Assembly (NCBI GenBank): GCA_021299715.1
Contig: JAJTEL010000001.1
Coordinates: 3,397 to 67,396, forward strand
Origin: Ilumatobacteraceae bacterium
GTDB lineage: Bacteria > Actinomycetota > Acidimicrobiia > Acidimicrobiales > Ilumatobacteraceae
Length of the DNA: 64,000 nucleotides
Direction: 5' to 3'
The notes under the pieces are model-generated. The model saw only the letters and a list, made by a program, of their open reading frames with translations, was not told where the DNA came from and did no database searches. Below are positions 1 to 9,444 of this stretch, in pieces. How positions within the stretch are numbered: position 1 is the stretch's first letter; each line of letters begins with the position of its first letter. Made by a program: the position numbers and the translations under genes.

Positions 1-540
1 GGTAGGGGTGTTCCCGGATTCGGTGATCCGAACGCCACAGTGTGGGTAATGGGGTTAGCTCCCGCAGCACACGGTGCCAATAGAACAGGACGAATGTTTA
101 CGGGCGATCGCAGTGGCGATTGGTTGTATCGCGCCATGCACAAAGCGGGTCTTGCCACGCAAGCAGAAAGCGTGAACGCACACGACGGACTGAAACTAGT
201 GAAGGCGTGGGTGTCGTCTGCTGTTCGATGTGCGCCACCAGATAACAAGCCGTTGCCTAGCGAACGCGATGCATGCATTGGGTACGTACAACGCGAACGT
301 GCATTGCTTACGAAGGTACGTGTTGTTGTGTGTTTGGGAAGTTTTGCGTACGAAGCGGTATGTAAAGAGTGGGCAGTGAAGCCTCGCCCGAAATTCGGAC
401 ACGGAGTGGAGGCCACCGCACCCGATGGCACGGTGATTATCTGTTCATTTCACCCGAGTCAGCAGAATACGTTCACAGGCAAGCTAACGGAACCTATGTT
501 GGATGCCATCTTCTCCCGTGCCGCCCGCTTAGGCGCCTAA
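1..540 (+). CDS. Uracil-DNA glycosylase family 5 (UdgB-like), 5'-truncated by window edge
   Basis: DNA repair enzyme that removes uracil (and often hypoxanthine) from DNA. The frame is open from base 1, so the true start lies upstream; 179 residues are visible. The motif GLAPAAHGANRTGRMFTGD close to the visible start is the active-site/water-activating motif of UDG family 5, and the C-terminal HPSQQNTFTG is the second conserved family motif that closes on the DNA. A GTG at position 40 is in frame but would remove residues preceding motif 1, so I do not use it as the start. The gene ends four bases before the convergent esterase gene. No Cys cluster is visible in the part present; the usual Fe-S ligands may be upstream. 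Family assignment is firm; the exact substrate range is not known. Confidence 0.85.
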   Translation, partial: GRGVPGFGDPNATVWVMGLAPAAHGANRTGRMFTGDRSGDWLYRAMHKAGLATQAESVNAHDGLKLVKAWVSSAVRCAPPDNKPLPSERDACIGYVQRERALLTKVRVVVCLGSFAYEAVCKEWAVKPRPKFGHGVEATAPDGTVIICSFHPSQQNTFTGKLTEPMLDAIFSRAARLGA

Positions 541-543
541 GGG

Positions 544-1452
544 TTATGCGTTAAACGCTTTGGCCAACATTGCGGCCGATACGTCGTGTGCCGTGTTTGC
601 GTCGTCCATCAATTGATGCATGCTGAAGAAACTGTGGAACATTCCGTAGTAACGAATGATGCTGGCCGGAACGCCGTTCTCAATCAACTTGCGTCCGTAC
701 GCTTCACCTTCGTCACGCAGTGGATCGTGTTCGGCAGTGATAACAAGAGCGGGTGGCGCACCCACAAACAGCGAGTCGGGTGAGAACAGTGGTGATGCCA
801 GAGAGTCTTTCTTGTCTGCAGTAGCAGGCATGTAGTGGCCAATGAACCATTCCATTGCTTGCTTGGTGAGTACAGGTCCTGCTTCGTTCTCAATGTGTGA
901 CCCAAACGACTGTGTCATGTCTGTTGCGGGGTAGATGAGAAGTTGGAACACCAGTGGCACTGGGCGTTGCTGGGCAACAACCGCTGCGAGGTTTCCGCCT
1001 GCACTGTCGCCGCCCACCGCAATGCGGTCGGGGTTCACACCGAGTTCGCTTGCGTTTTCATACGCCCAGCGCAATGAACACAATGCGTCCTCTGCGGCTG
1101 CAGGAAATGGGTGTTCAGGCGCCATGCGGTAGTCAACAGACAACACAGCATGGCCAGAGCGCTTCGCAAGTGAACGACAAATTCCATCGTGCGAATCAAG
1201 CCCGCCAATGACCCAACCGCCACCGTGGTAGTACACCAGCAAGCCTGCATCGGTGCGATCTGTGGGGCGATACAAACGTGCAGGAACTCCACCCGCACTG
1301 AGGTCGCGAATTTCGTGCATGACTTCGGGGCCAGGCACTGAACGTGAGTTGTAATACGCGCGGAATTCTTCAGGAGTTGATTCGTGAATGACCGGGCCGC
1401 CCAGTGCTGCCATCATTTCCAGAATTGCTGCAGCTTGTGGATGTAACGCCAT
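544..1452 (-). CDS. Alpha/beta hydrolase, hormone-sensitive-lipase (HSL/type IV esterase) family
   Basis: Likely cytosolic carboxylesterase acting on short acyl esters. The 302-residue protein has the family's HGGG oxyanion-hole motif (YYHGGGWVIGG, around residue 75), the nucleophile elbow GDSAGG (around residue 148), an Asp in EHDPLRDEG and a catalytic His in GMFHSFF near the C-terminus, so the triad is complete. Length is typical of the family (300-320 residues). It ends tail to tail with the uracil-DNA glycosylase gene, and about 56 bp separate its start from the next minus-strand gene upstream. Physiological substrate cannot be told from sequence. Confidence 0.88.
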   Translation of the reverse strand: MALHPQAAAILEMMAALGGPVIHESTPEEFRAYYNSRSVPGPEVMHEIRDLSAGGVPARLYRPTDRTDAGLLVYYHGGGWVIGGLDSHDGICRSLAKRSGHAVLSVDYRMAPEHPFPAAAEDALCSLRWAYENASELGVNPDRIAVGGDSAGGNLAAVVAQQRPVPLVFQLLIYPATDMTQSFGSHIENEAGPVLTKQAMEWFIGHYMPATADKKDSLASPLFSPDSLFVGAPPALVITAEHDPLRDEGEAYGRKLIENGVPASIIRYYGMFHSFFSMHQLMDDANTAHDVSAAMLAKAFNA

Positions 1453-1508
1453 GATGCCCCCTCATGTAAACGGTGAGCACACAGTACTCCCGAACGCGGT
1501 GCGCGTTG

Positions 1509-2744
1509 TTAGGCGGAAGGCGGTGCCTCTGGTGTTGGCGCATCGCCAGCGGGTGCTGCATCGGCGGCTGGCTCTGGTGCAGGAGCCTTCTTCTTCAGTG
1601 CAGGTGTTCCCACCTTTACTGTTGTCTCGGCCCAATCTGGCCAACGACGACGGCTGACAATAGACAACGTGCGCAACAACTTCATTGCTACTTCGTCATC
1701 TTGTGCGGGGCGAGATTCAATAACGCCTTCTTTGATCATTCGCTCAATGACTTCAACACCCAACTTCGTTCGAACAATGGTGAGTGTCCAGTCGTTGTCT
1801 TTGCCAATACCACCGGTGGAGATGTCGGCGTGCTCTGCGGCGAAGTCTGGACAGTTCTTGCAGCCTTCGCGTGTCCACTGATGGCATTCCTTCAAATCGA
1901 TTTCGTGGAATGAACCATCTTTCATCCAGATTTGGAACGCGCCCTTGATGTTCATCTTCACCATGTCTTCTTTTTTCAAGCCGTACTTTGGCTCGAAGAG
2001 TTCAGAAAAGATTGCGTCGTCGAATGTTTTGCTGCAGAGAAGTCCAATGTTGAACTGGAATGGCTTCGAGACTTTGCCTGCTTTGCGATCCCACATCACA
2101 GGAGGCGACGACACTTGGCAACCCATACCAACGAGGGCCAATTTGGTGAGTCCTTTTTCTTTCGCTTCAGGAAGTGCCAGCGGATTTGCACAGTAGGTGT
2201 AGCGCGAACCGGCAGTAGCCAGCACTTCTTCTTTGGTTTGAACAAGAACGGGCTTTGCTTTCCACTTGTCATCGTCTTCTACTCCGCTGACGAGTGCGCC
2301 TTCGATGTAGTTGTTGTCAAGCAACCACGACAACATGGCCGTCACGAATCCACCGTCTTGACCCTTTTCATGCTGTGTCTTGTCGGTGGCGCGTGTGAGA
2401 AGAAGCTGTTCCCAAATGCCAGCCATCTCATCGTCTTCGCGATCACGACCAAAGAGGTGCTTGTTGGCAGCGGACTCCCACGTGCGGAATCGGGGGCACG
2501 CGCGCGTACACGTGGTGCACCCCTTTTCGCCATGGATGCAGTTGTCTAAGCCAAGCTCTTCCTCTAAGTGGAAGGGCTTGTACTTGCCTTCTTCGTGCTC
2601 ATACCCAATGACATCGTGTGGGCAGGTAACAACGCAACCTGCACACCCCGTGCACAAACCAGTGTTAATGACCTCTTCGTAGAGTTCTTTCCACTGCGCT
2701 GTCCAGCGCTCGGCCTTTGCGGGGGCATCGGGTGTCATCGTCAT
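1509..2744 (-). CDS. Coenzyme F420 hydrogenase/dehydrogenase beta subunit (FrhB/FdhB) family protein
   Basis: Predicted iron-sulfur flavoprotein of the FrhB family, whose members pass electrons between Fe-S clusters, FAD and often F420. The 411 residues hold an N-terminal ferredoxin motif CTGCAGCVVTC followed by CP (around residue 35) and a second cysteine cluster in CIHGEKGCTTCTRACP, enough for two 4Fe-4S clusters. FrhB N- and C-terminal domains follow (ATAGSRYTYCANPLALPEA; GLLCSKTF; CKNCPDF). The last 30 residues are an Ala/Pro/Lys-rich tail, unusual for the family. It starts 16 bp after the stop of glnK1 on the same strand, so it probably shares the amtB1-glnK1 transcript. Whether it uses F420, ferredoxin or another donor is unknown; a nitrogen-linked role is only inferred from position. 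Confidence 0.82.
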   Translation of the reverse strand: MTMTPDAPAKAERWTAQWKELYEEVINTGLCTGCAGCVVTCPHDVIGYEHEEGKYKPFHLEEELGLDNCIHGEKGCTTCTRACPRFRTWESAANKHLFGRDREDDEMAGIWEQLLLTRATDKTQHEKGQDGGFVTAMLSWLLDNNYIEGALVSGVEDDDKWKAKPVLVQTKEEVLATAGSRYTYCANPLALPEAKEKGLTKLALVGMGCQVSSPPVMWDRKAGKVSKPFQFNIGLLCSKTFDDAIFSELFEPKYGLKKEDMVKMNIKGAFQIWMKDGSFHEIDLKECHQWTREGCKNCPDFAAEHADISTGGIGKDNDWTLTIVRTKLGVEVIERMIKEGVIESRPAQDDEVAMKLLRTLSIVSRRRWPDWAETTVKVGTPALKKKAPAPEPAADAAPAGDAPTPEAPPSA

Positions 2745-2760
2745 ATGACGAGACTAGGGC

Positions 2761-3117
<357 letters not shown>

Positions 3118-3134
3118 TTATTGCTGGACGTGTG

Positions 3135-4385
3135 TCACTGGTATGCAGATTCTGCATGCTGGCTTTGGTCGAGGCCGACGAGTTCATCTTCTGAACTGAC
3201 GCGCAGGCCAATTGTTGCATCGATTGCCTTGGCGATGATCCAGGTCACGATGAACGAGAACGCAATGGTGGCACCCAGTGCAACAAGCTGATCAATCAGC
3301 AAATCGGCGCCGCCACCAAAGAAGATTCCGTCAAATCCCAAGGCGTTCACCTTGGTGTCTGCGAAGAAACCAAGAAGGACGGCGCCAAGGATTCCACCAA
3401 CAAGGTGAACCGCGATGACATCCAAGCTGTCATCGAAACCGAACTTGGTCTTCAACGACAGAGCGAGGTAGCACACCACGCCAGCGATGAGCCCGATGAT
3501 GACCGGAGCAAATCCGCCGACGAAACCAGCACATGGTGTGATGGCGACAAGACCAGCAACAGCACCAGATGCTGCGCCCAACGTTGTTGCGTGACCTGCA
3601 CGCAACTTCTCAACCACGAGCCATCCGCACATTGCAGCGGCTGCAGCGAGGTGAGTGTTGACAAGTGCTTGTGCAGCAAGACCATTTGCACCAAGTGCTG
3701 ATCCGGCGTTGAATCCGAACCAACCGAACCACAAGATGCCTGTACCAAGAACAGTGAACGGCAAGTTATGTGGTGGCATTGCTTCGCGTGGCCAGCCCTT
3801 GCGATTACCAAGAACAAGAATGACTGCGAGTGCTGCTACACCGGCGTTGACGTGAATAACAGCGCCACCGGCAAAGTCGAGTGCACCACGCTTGAACAAC
3901 CATCCGTTCGGGCTAAACACCCAGTGCGCAACCGTGGGGTACACAACGACACCCCACACACCAATGAGAACTGCATACGCCGAGAACTTCAAACGGTCTG
4001 CAGTTGCACCAGTAATAAGCGCTGGTGTGATGACCGCGAACATCATTTGAAACGCGAAGAACACCATGATGGGAACAACCAGACCAAAGTCGCCGGTGTA
4101 ACCGGGAAGTTCAGCAATGGTTCCCAAATCTTTGAGGAAGAGGAAGTCGAAGTTGCCGATGTAGGCGCCGTCTCCACCGAATGCGAGTGAGAACCCAATG
4201 GCTGCCCACAACACACTGATAAGGCCCATGGCGAAGATGTTTTGCATCAACATTCCAAGAACGTTCTTCGAACGAACCATTCCTCCGTAGAAGAAGGCAA
4301 GGCCAGGGGTCATAAACGCCACAAGTGCGGTAGATACCAGAACCCACGCTGTGGCTCCGGAATCGATGGTTGCTGCTGACAGCAT
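3135..4385 (-). CDS. amtB: Ammonium transporter, AmtB family (copy 1)
   Basis: Inner-membrane ammonium channel that takes up NH4+/NH3 when nitrogen is scarce. The 416-residue protein begins with an 11-TM-type Amt core directly (AWVLVSTALVAFMTPGLAFF). It keeps the pore residues: Asp in LDFAGGAVIHV together with the first pore His, and the second pore His in DVIAVHLVGG. The ATG is preceded by an AGGAGA site. It is followed by glnK1. The 150 bp upstream carry a hairpin terminator for the preceding amtB2 and a GlnR-like box, so this gene seems to start its own nitrogen-controlled transcript. Confidence 0.95.
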   Translation of the reverse strand: MLSAATIDSGATAWVLVSTALVAFMTPGLAFFYGGMVRSKNVLGMLMQNIFAMGLISVLWAAIGFSLAFGGDGAYIGNFDFLFLKDLGTIAELPGYTGDFGLVVPIMVFFAFQMMFAVITPALITGATADRLKFSAYAVLIGVWGVVVYPTVAHWVFSPNGWLFKRGALDFAGGAVIHVNAGVAALAVILVLGNRKGWPREAMPPHNLPFTVLGTGILWFGWFGFNAGSALGANGLAAQALVNTHLAAAAAMCGWLVVEKLRAGHATTLGAASGAVAGLVAITPCAGFVGGFAPVIIGLIAGVVCYLALSLKTKFGFDDSLDVIAVHLVGGILGAVLLGFFADTKVNALGFDGIFFGGGADLLIDQLVALGATIAFSFIVTWIIAKAIDATIGLRVSSEDELVGLDQSQHAESAYQ

Positions 4386-4436
4386 CTGAATCTCCTATGG
4401 GATGGGGGATAGTGACTCAGACGCTAGAAAAGAACT

Positions 4437-4463
4437 GTTTCCGTTCTGTTTCCGAACGGTGAA
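4437..4463 (-). promoter_or_regulatory. GlnR-like box upstream of amtB1
   Basis: Read on the minus strand the stretch is TTCAC-n6-GAAAC-n6-GAAAC, with 11-bp spacing between pentamers. The actinobacterial GlnR consensus, as I know it, is gTnAC-n6-GAAAC repeats, so the first two pentamers match with one mismatch. It lies about 52-78 bp upstream of the amtB1 start codon, a plausible operator/activator position. Binding by a GlnR homologue is inferred; no glnR gene is in this window. The overlapping CCGTTC/GAACGG inverted repeat (4441-4459) may be part of the same site. Confidence 0.45.
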
Positions 4464-4479
4464 TGGTCGCACAACGCAA

Positions 4480-4520
4480 ACAACCCGCGCCGACCACTTC
4501 GTTGTGGTGACGCGGGTTGT
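4480..4520 (-). terminator. Hairpin terminator after amtB2
   Basis: A perfect 10-bp outer stem (ACAACCCGCG pairing with CGCGGGTTGT) encloses an inner ACCAC/GTGGT stem with a TTCGTT loop. It starts 17 bp past the amtB2 stop codon. On the minus strand the hairpin is followed by a modest T-rich stretch (TTTGCGTTGT). It separates the glnK2-amtB2 unit from the amtB1-glnK1 unit. Confidence 0.65.
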
Positions 4521-4536
4521 CGCGAAAGGGGACCTC

Positions 4537-6350
<1,814 letters not shown>

Positions 6351-6362
6351 GAGTTGGTAGGT

Positions 6363-6383
6363 GTGTGAACGCTGTGTAAACCG
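6363..6383. promoter_or_regulatory. Direct-repeat element, site 2 (GTGAAC-n5-GTAAAC)
   Basis: Two hexamers GTGAAC (6365-6370) and GTAAAC (6376-6381) are spaced 11 bp start to start, the geometry of OmpR/PhoB-family half-sites. The 21-bp block matches the block at 9371-9391 at 17 of 21 positions. It sits directly behind the antiporter-GlnD stop codon and upstream of glnK2. I infer a shared site for the winged-helix protein encoded at 9044-9328. Confidence 0.45.
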
Positions 6384-9047
6384 CTACGACAAAAGTGCAT
6401 TCACACGGGCAAGTGCGCTGTCGCTGATCTTTCGCCCATGACGCGTCGATACTTCAAACCTGTCAGCGACAGCACCATCAGATGTGGTGATTCGCGCGTG
6501 ATGAACACTGATTTTTGATCGTGCAAACGCGGCTGCAACTGCTTGGATGAGCCCAGGCTGGTCTGTGCCCGTCACAGTCACCACGCTGTGCCACGGATGG
6601 GCGTCGTTGTCAAGAGTGAACGAGAGCGTGTTATGCGCACCACGCATTAAACGGCGCGGGTCGTCAATTCTCTTGCGGAGTCGTCGCTCTAGTTCATACG
6701 ACAATTGAGGTGCTTGAGGTCGTTGCTCACTACGCGCAATGAATGAGTCGAGCACGGCGCCGTCGGGCCATGTTGCAAGATCGGCATTCATAATTTCCAA
6801 GCCGCGTTCTGCCAAGACCGCGCAGATACGTGCAAGCAATCCGCGCATGTCGCGCGTAGCAATGTCTATTTCCCATTCGTTTGGAACGGAAGTGGGGTAC
6901 ACGCCAACGCGAACTTGGCGCGGCCGAGGCGCAGGCTCGACCAATGTTGCATGTCGAACGAGTACTTCTGGTTCGTGTGCCAGTAGATACACAGCAGCCG
7001 CGTGACGGAGACGTTCAATGACGAGCGGATCTGTCGTGAGGGCAATTGCATCACGGCGACGAACTTCAACCAGTGAGTTTTCGGCGCCTTCAATAAGTTC
7101 AGGGTGCGCCAGAAGGCCCTGCACGCTTGTGGTGATGTCAATAAGCACGGAGAATTGCCAGTCCTGAAGATTTCCTCGCGCTTCGGTCAGCATTCTGCAG
7201 CGTTCCACCATGAGTGGGGTTTCAAGAAAACCTGCAAGTTGCGCCAATACTCGGTTATTGGGTTCGTACGGTTCAGTTGTACACGCAGCATGCAATAAAG
7301 CAGACGCAGAGAGAAGCGCTCGTGTCTCGTTACGGACCGAGTCATCGAGAGTTAGTCGATCAAGAACTGGTGTGGCATCGCCGGCATCGGAGAAATCGCT
7401 AATGAATGCAGCAAGGATGAGAGAAGCATCAGATGGCGCAAGTCTGCTCGTTGACTTTCGTAAGGCTTCTACTACGGGTGTCTGTGCAAGATGAGTTGGG
7501 TCTAGTTCGGTGGCATCTCCGCGTCGTGCATGAAGAGCGTGTGCAACTTCTGGAAGAGCACGGTCTAAAACATTGGTGACATCAAGGAAGCGCCACGAGC
7601 GGCCGTTTCCACGTGCAAGGAGATCGAGCAACAATTCAGTGGAGTGTTCATTCCATGAAAGTGGCATGTTTCTCTGTGCATGCATCCAGTCGAGAAGTGC
7701 AGCGTTTGGCTGTGCGTTCCCTGCATGTATTGCTGATTCAAGCGCAAGCGGAAGTATGAGTTCTGCTGGTGGGACTCCATGAAGTTGCACTTCGTTGTTG
7801 ATCACGCGAATCCAGCCGCCGACTGGTTCATCGGTGACGTTGAGAACAGGCTCGTTGTCGGCTGAAATGTCGTTTCGCTGAATTCGCCAGCGCAGTAACG
7901 GCGGTGTCACCACCGTGGTGACCAGCACCATCAGTAGTACCACTGCGTACAGGTCGTCTTTAAAGACTCCGACAGACACTCCAATAGAAGCGAAAATAAG
8001 ACCTACTTCGCCACGCGGAACCATTCCGATACCAATGACCAACTTGTCGGTGTTGGTGCCTATGGCGCCAACCGCTGCCAACATTTTTCCGGCAATGGCA
8101 ATCGCAGACAAAATGCCGGCGACAATCAACACGTGACCATCGAAGAATTTTGTGACATCGGTGTCGATACCGATTTGCATGAAGAAGACCGGGATAAAGA
8201 TGCTTCCCAGTACTGCAAAATCACGCGCGATGCGATCGTGGTGTTCCGTGCGTGCCAACGCCGTGCCAGCAACGAATGCGCCGATGATTGGTGCAAGCTT
8301 TGCGCCACTGGCAGCGGCGGAGAATGCAAACGTGATTCCGGCGGCGACAACGCCCACCGTTGCTGGCGATGTTGCTCGGACACCTACCCATTTCAGAATT
8401 CGTGGAAGAACAATCAGGCCAATTCCGCCAGCGATAACAAGGAAGCCAACAGCAAGACCGATGGTGCTGATGAGGCCTGCAACATCAATCGAACCTTGTT
8501 CTACAACGCGAGTGACAACGGTGAGAATGATGAGCCCCAGCACATCGTCGGCAACGGCTGCTCCAAGAACAATGCGGGCTTCGGTGGACGCCAACGCTTT
8601 CAGGTCTCCGAACACGCGTGCTGTGATTCCAACGCTGGTGGCGGCAAGCGCGGCGCCCAAGAACAACGACGCGTTGAGTGACTCACCCAACAAAGAGCCT
8701 GCGGCAATTCCCGTTGACATGGGTAAAGCCACACCAAGAATGGCCACAATCATGGATGCGCGACCTACTCGACGAAGTTCGTTGAGGTCCATTTCCAAGC
8801 CAACTTCGGCAAGAAGAACGATGACACCTACTTCGGCAAGGATTCGCAATGCATCGCTTGGTTCAACAAGGCCAAGTGCAGATGGACCAATGAGAATGCC
8901 CGCAACAATTTCGCCCAGAACAGCCGGAATGCGAACTCGTTCACACAGCTCTGATGCAATCTTTGCAACAACGAGGACGAGAGCAAGCGTGGTGAAGATC
9001 TGACCGAAGTCCACCCCTTGCGCGGCGGCGATAACCACGGAACTCAC
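6384..9047 (-). CDS. CPA2 cation/proton antiporter fused to GlnD C-terminal module (degenerate HD + two ACT domains)
   Basis: An 887-residue fusion. Residues about 15-390 form a CPA2 (Kef/NapA-type) antiporter with the ion-binding pair AVADDVLG (Asp167-Asp168) and the GMVPRGEVGL signature (341-350). Residues about 400-700 align in pattern with the region of GlnD after its nucleotidyltransferase domain, but the HD motif has become ISDFSDAGD (549-557), so the metal-binding HDIGK residues are lost. Two ACT domains follow (about 713-771, NEWEIDIATRDMRGLLARI; and 819-867, TGTDQPGLIQAV), typical of the glutamine-sensing end of GlnD. The GlnD nucleotidyltransferase is absent. Start GTG 9047 overlaps the stop of the winged-helix gene (GTGA). 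The adjacent glnK2-amtB2 places it where glnD often lies. I infer an antiporter gated by glutamine; it should not modify PII itself. Confidence 0.8.
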   Translation of the reverse strand: MSSVVIAAAQGVDFGQIFTTLALVLVVAKIASELCERVRIPAVLGEIVAGILIGPSALGLVEPSDALRILAEVGVIVLLAEVGLEMDLNELRRVGRASMIVAILGVALPMSTGIAAGSLLGESLNASLFLGAALAATSVGITARVFGDLKALASTEARIVLGAAVADDVLGLIILTVVTRVVEQGSIDVAGLISTIGLAVGFLVIAGGIGLIVLPRILKWVGVRATSPATVGVVAAGITFAFSAAASGAKLAPIIGAFVAGTALARTEHHDRIARDFAVLGSIFIPVFFMQIGIDTDVTKFFDGHVLIVAGILSAIAIAGKMLAAVGAIGTNTDKLVIGIGMVPRGEVGLIFASIGVSVGVFKDDLYAVVLLMVLVTTVVTPPLLRWRIQRNDISADNEPVLNVTDEPVGGWIRVINNEVQLHGVPPAELILPLALESAIHAGNAQPNAALLDWMHAQRNMPLSWNEHSTELLLDLLARGNGRSWRFLDVTNVLDRALPEVAHALHARRGDATELDPTHLAQTPVVEALRKSTSRLAPSDASLILAAFISDFSDAGDATPVLDRLTLDDSVRNETRALLSASALLHAACTTEPYEPNNRVLAQLAGFLETPLMVERCRMLTEARGNLQDWQFSVLIDITTSVQGLLAHPELIEGAENSLVEVRRRDAIALTTDPLVIERLRHAAAVYLLAHEPEVLVRHATLVEPAPRPRQVRVGVYPTSVPNEWEIDIATRDMRGLLARICAVLAERGLEIMNADLATWPDGAVLDSFIARSEQRPQAPQLSYELERRLRKRIDDPRRLMRGAHNTLSFTLDNDAHPWHSVVTVTGTDQPGLIQAVAAAFARSKISVHHARITTSDGAVADRFEVSTRHGRKISDSALARVNALLS

Positions 9048-9328
9048 GGCTGTATGTCTACCTGAAGACCTAAGAGTTCTTTCGCTGAAATAAGCCCACT
9101 GTCTGTGAGAATCCACCCGCGTTGGCGCACCGTGCGGACGGAGTCTTTGCCAAGTGCACGACGCAATATGACTATGGATACGTCGGCGCGTCGAGGGGTG
9201 GTGCTTTCCAGTCCTGTCTTTCGCATGAGAGTGTCTCGGCTGCACACTCGTCCCGCGTGCTCTATCAGTACCTGCAAGATGCGTAGATCTGCCGAACCTG
9301 GTTCGAGGGGGCTGGGACGCTCTGCCAT
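9044..9328 (-). CDS. Orphan winged-helix DNA-binding protein (OmpR/PhoB C-terminal type)
   Basis: A 94-residue protein made almost only of the trans_reg_C winged-helix fold: ILQVLIEHAGRVCSRDTLMR near residue 20, then DVSIVILRRALG and VRTVRQRGWIL, the recognition helix and wing. There is no receiver domain. I start at ATG 9328 because it opens just before the fold; the frame extends to 9403 without similarity. Its stop overlaps the GTG of the antiporter-GlnD gene by 4 bp (GTGA), so both are made together. A perfect 8-bp inverted repeat and an 11-bp-phased direct repeat lie upstream. It likely controls its own operon and perhaps glnK2-amtB2; ligand or trigger is unknown. Confidence 0.72.
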   Translation of the reverse strand: MAERPSPLEPGSADLRILQVLIEHAGRVCSRDTLMRKTGLESTTPRRADVSIVILRRALGKDSVRTVRQRGWILTDSGLISAKELLGLQVDIQP

Positions 9329-9370
9329 GGACCCACCGTACGGTGGCAATTTTTCAGGCCTGTTCGCCCC

Positions 9371-9399
9371 CTGTGAACGGTGTGTGAACGGACACACCG
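9371..9399. promoter_or_regulatory. Direct repeat GTGAACGG x2 with overlapping inverted repeat between winged-helix gene and acyl-CoA dehydrogenase
   Basis: GTGAACGG occurs at 9373-9380 and 9384-9391, 11 bp apart. CGGTGTGT (9378-9385) and ACACACCG (9392-9399) form a perfect inverted repeat with a 6-bp spacer. The block 9371-9391 is nearly the same as 6363-6383 upstream of glnK2. Its place between divergent genes and its OmpR-like 11-bp phasing suggest an operator for the adjacent winged-helix protein. Confidence 0.5.
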
Positions 9400-9444
9400 C
9401 CACAATGCGTGGAATCTGCCAGAAACCCGACAGAATCGGAAGCC

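Noticed and set aside
8152-9003. 283-codon open frame opposite the antiporter part of the fusion gene
   Set aside because: Ala/Thr/Arg-rich shadow of a hydrophobic coding region; no ribosome site and no recognisable domain.
6384-9047. The fusion protein as a functional GlnD (PII-modifying enzyme)
   Set aside because: No nucleotidyltransferase domain is present and the HD metal ligands are lost.
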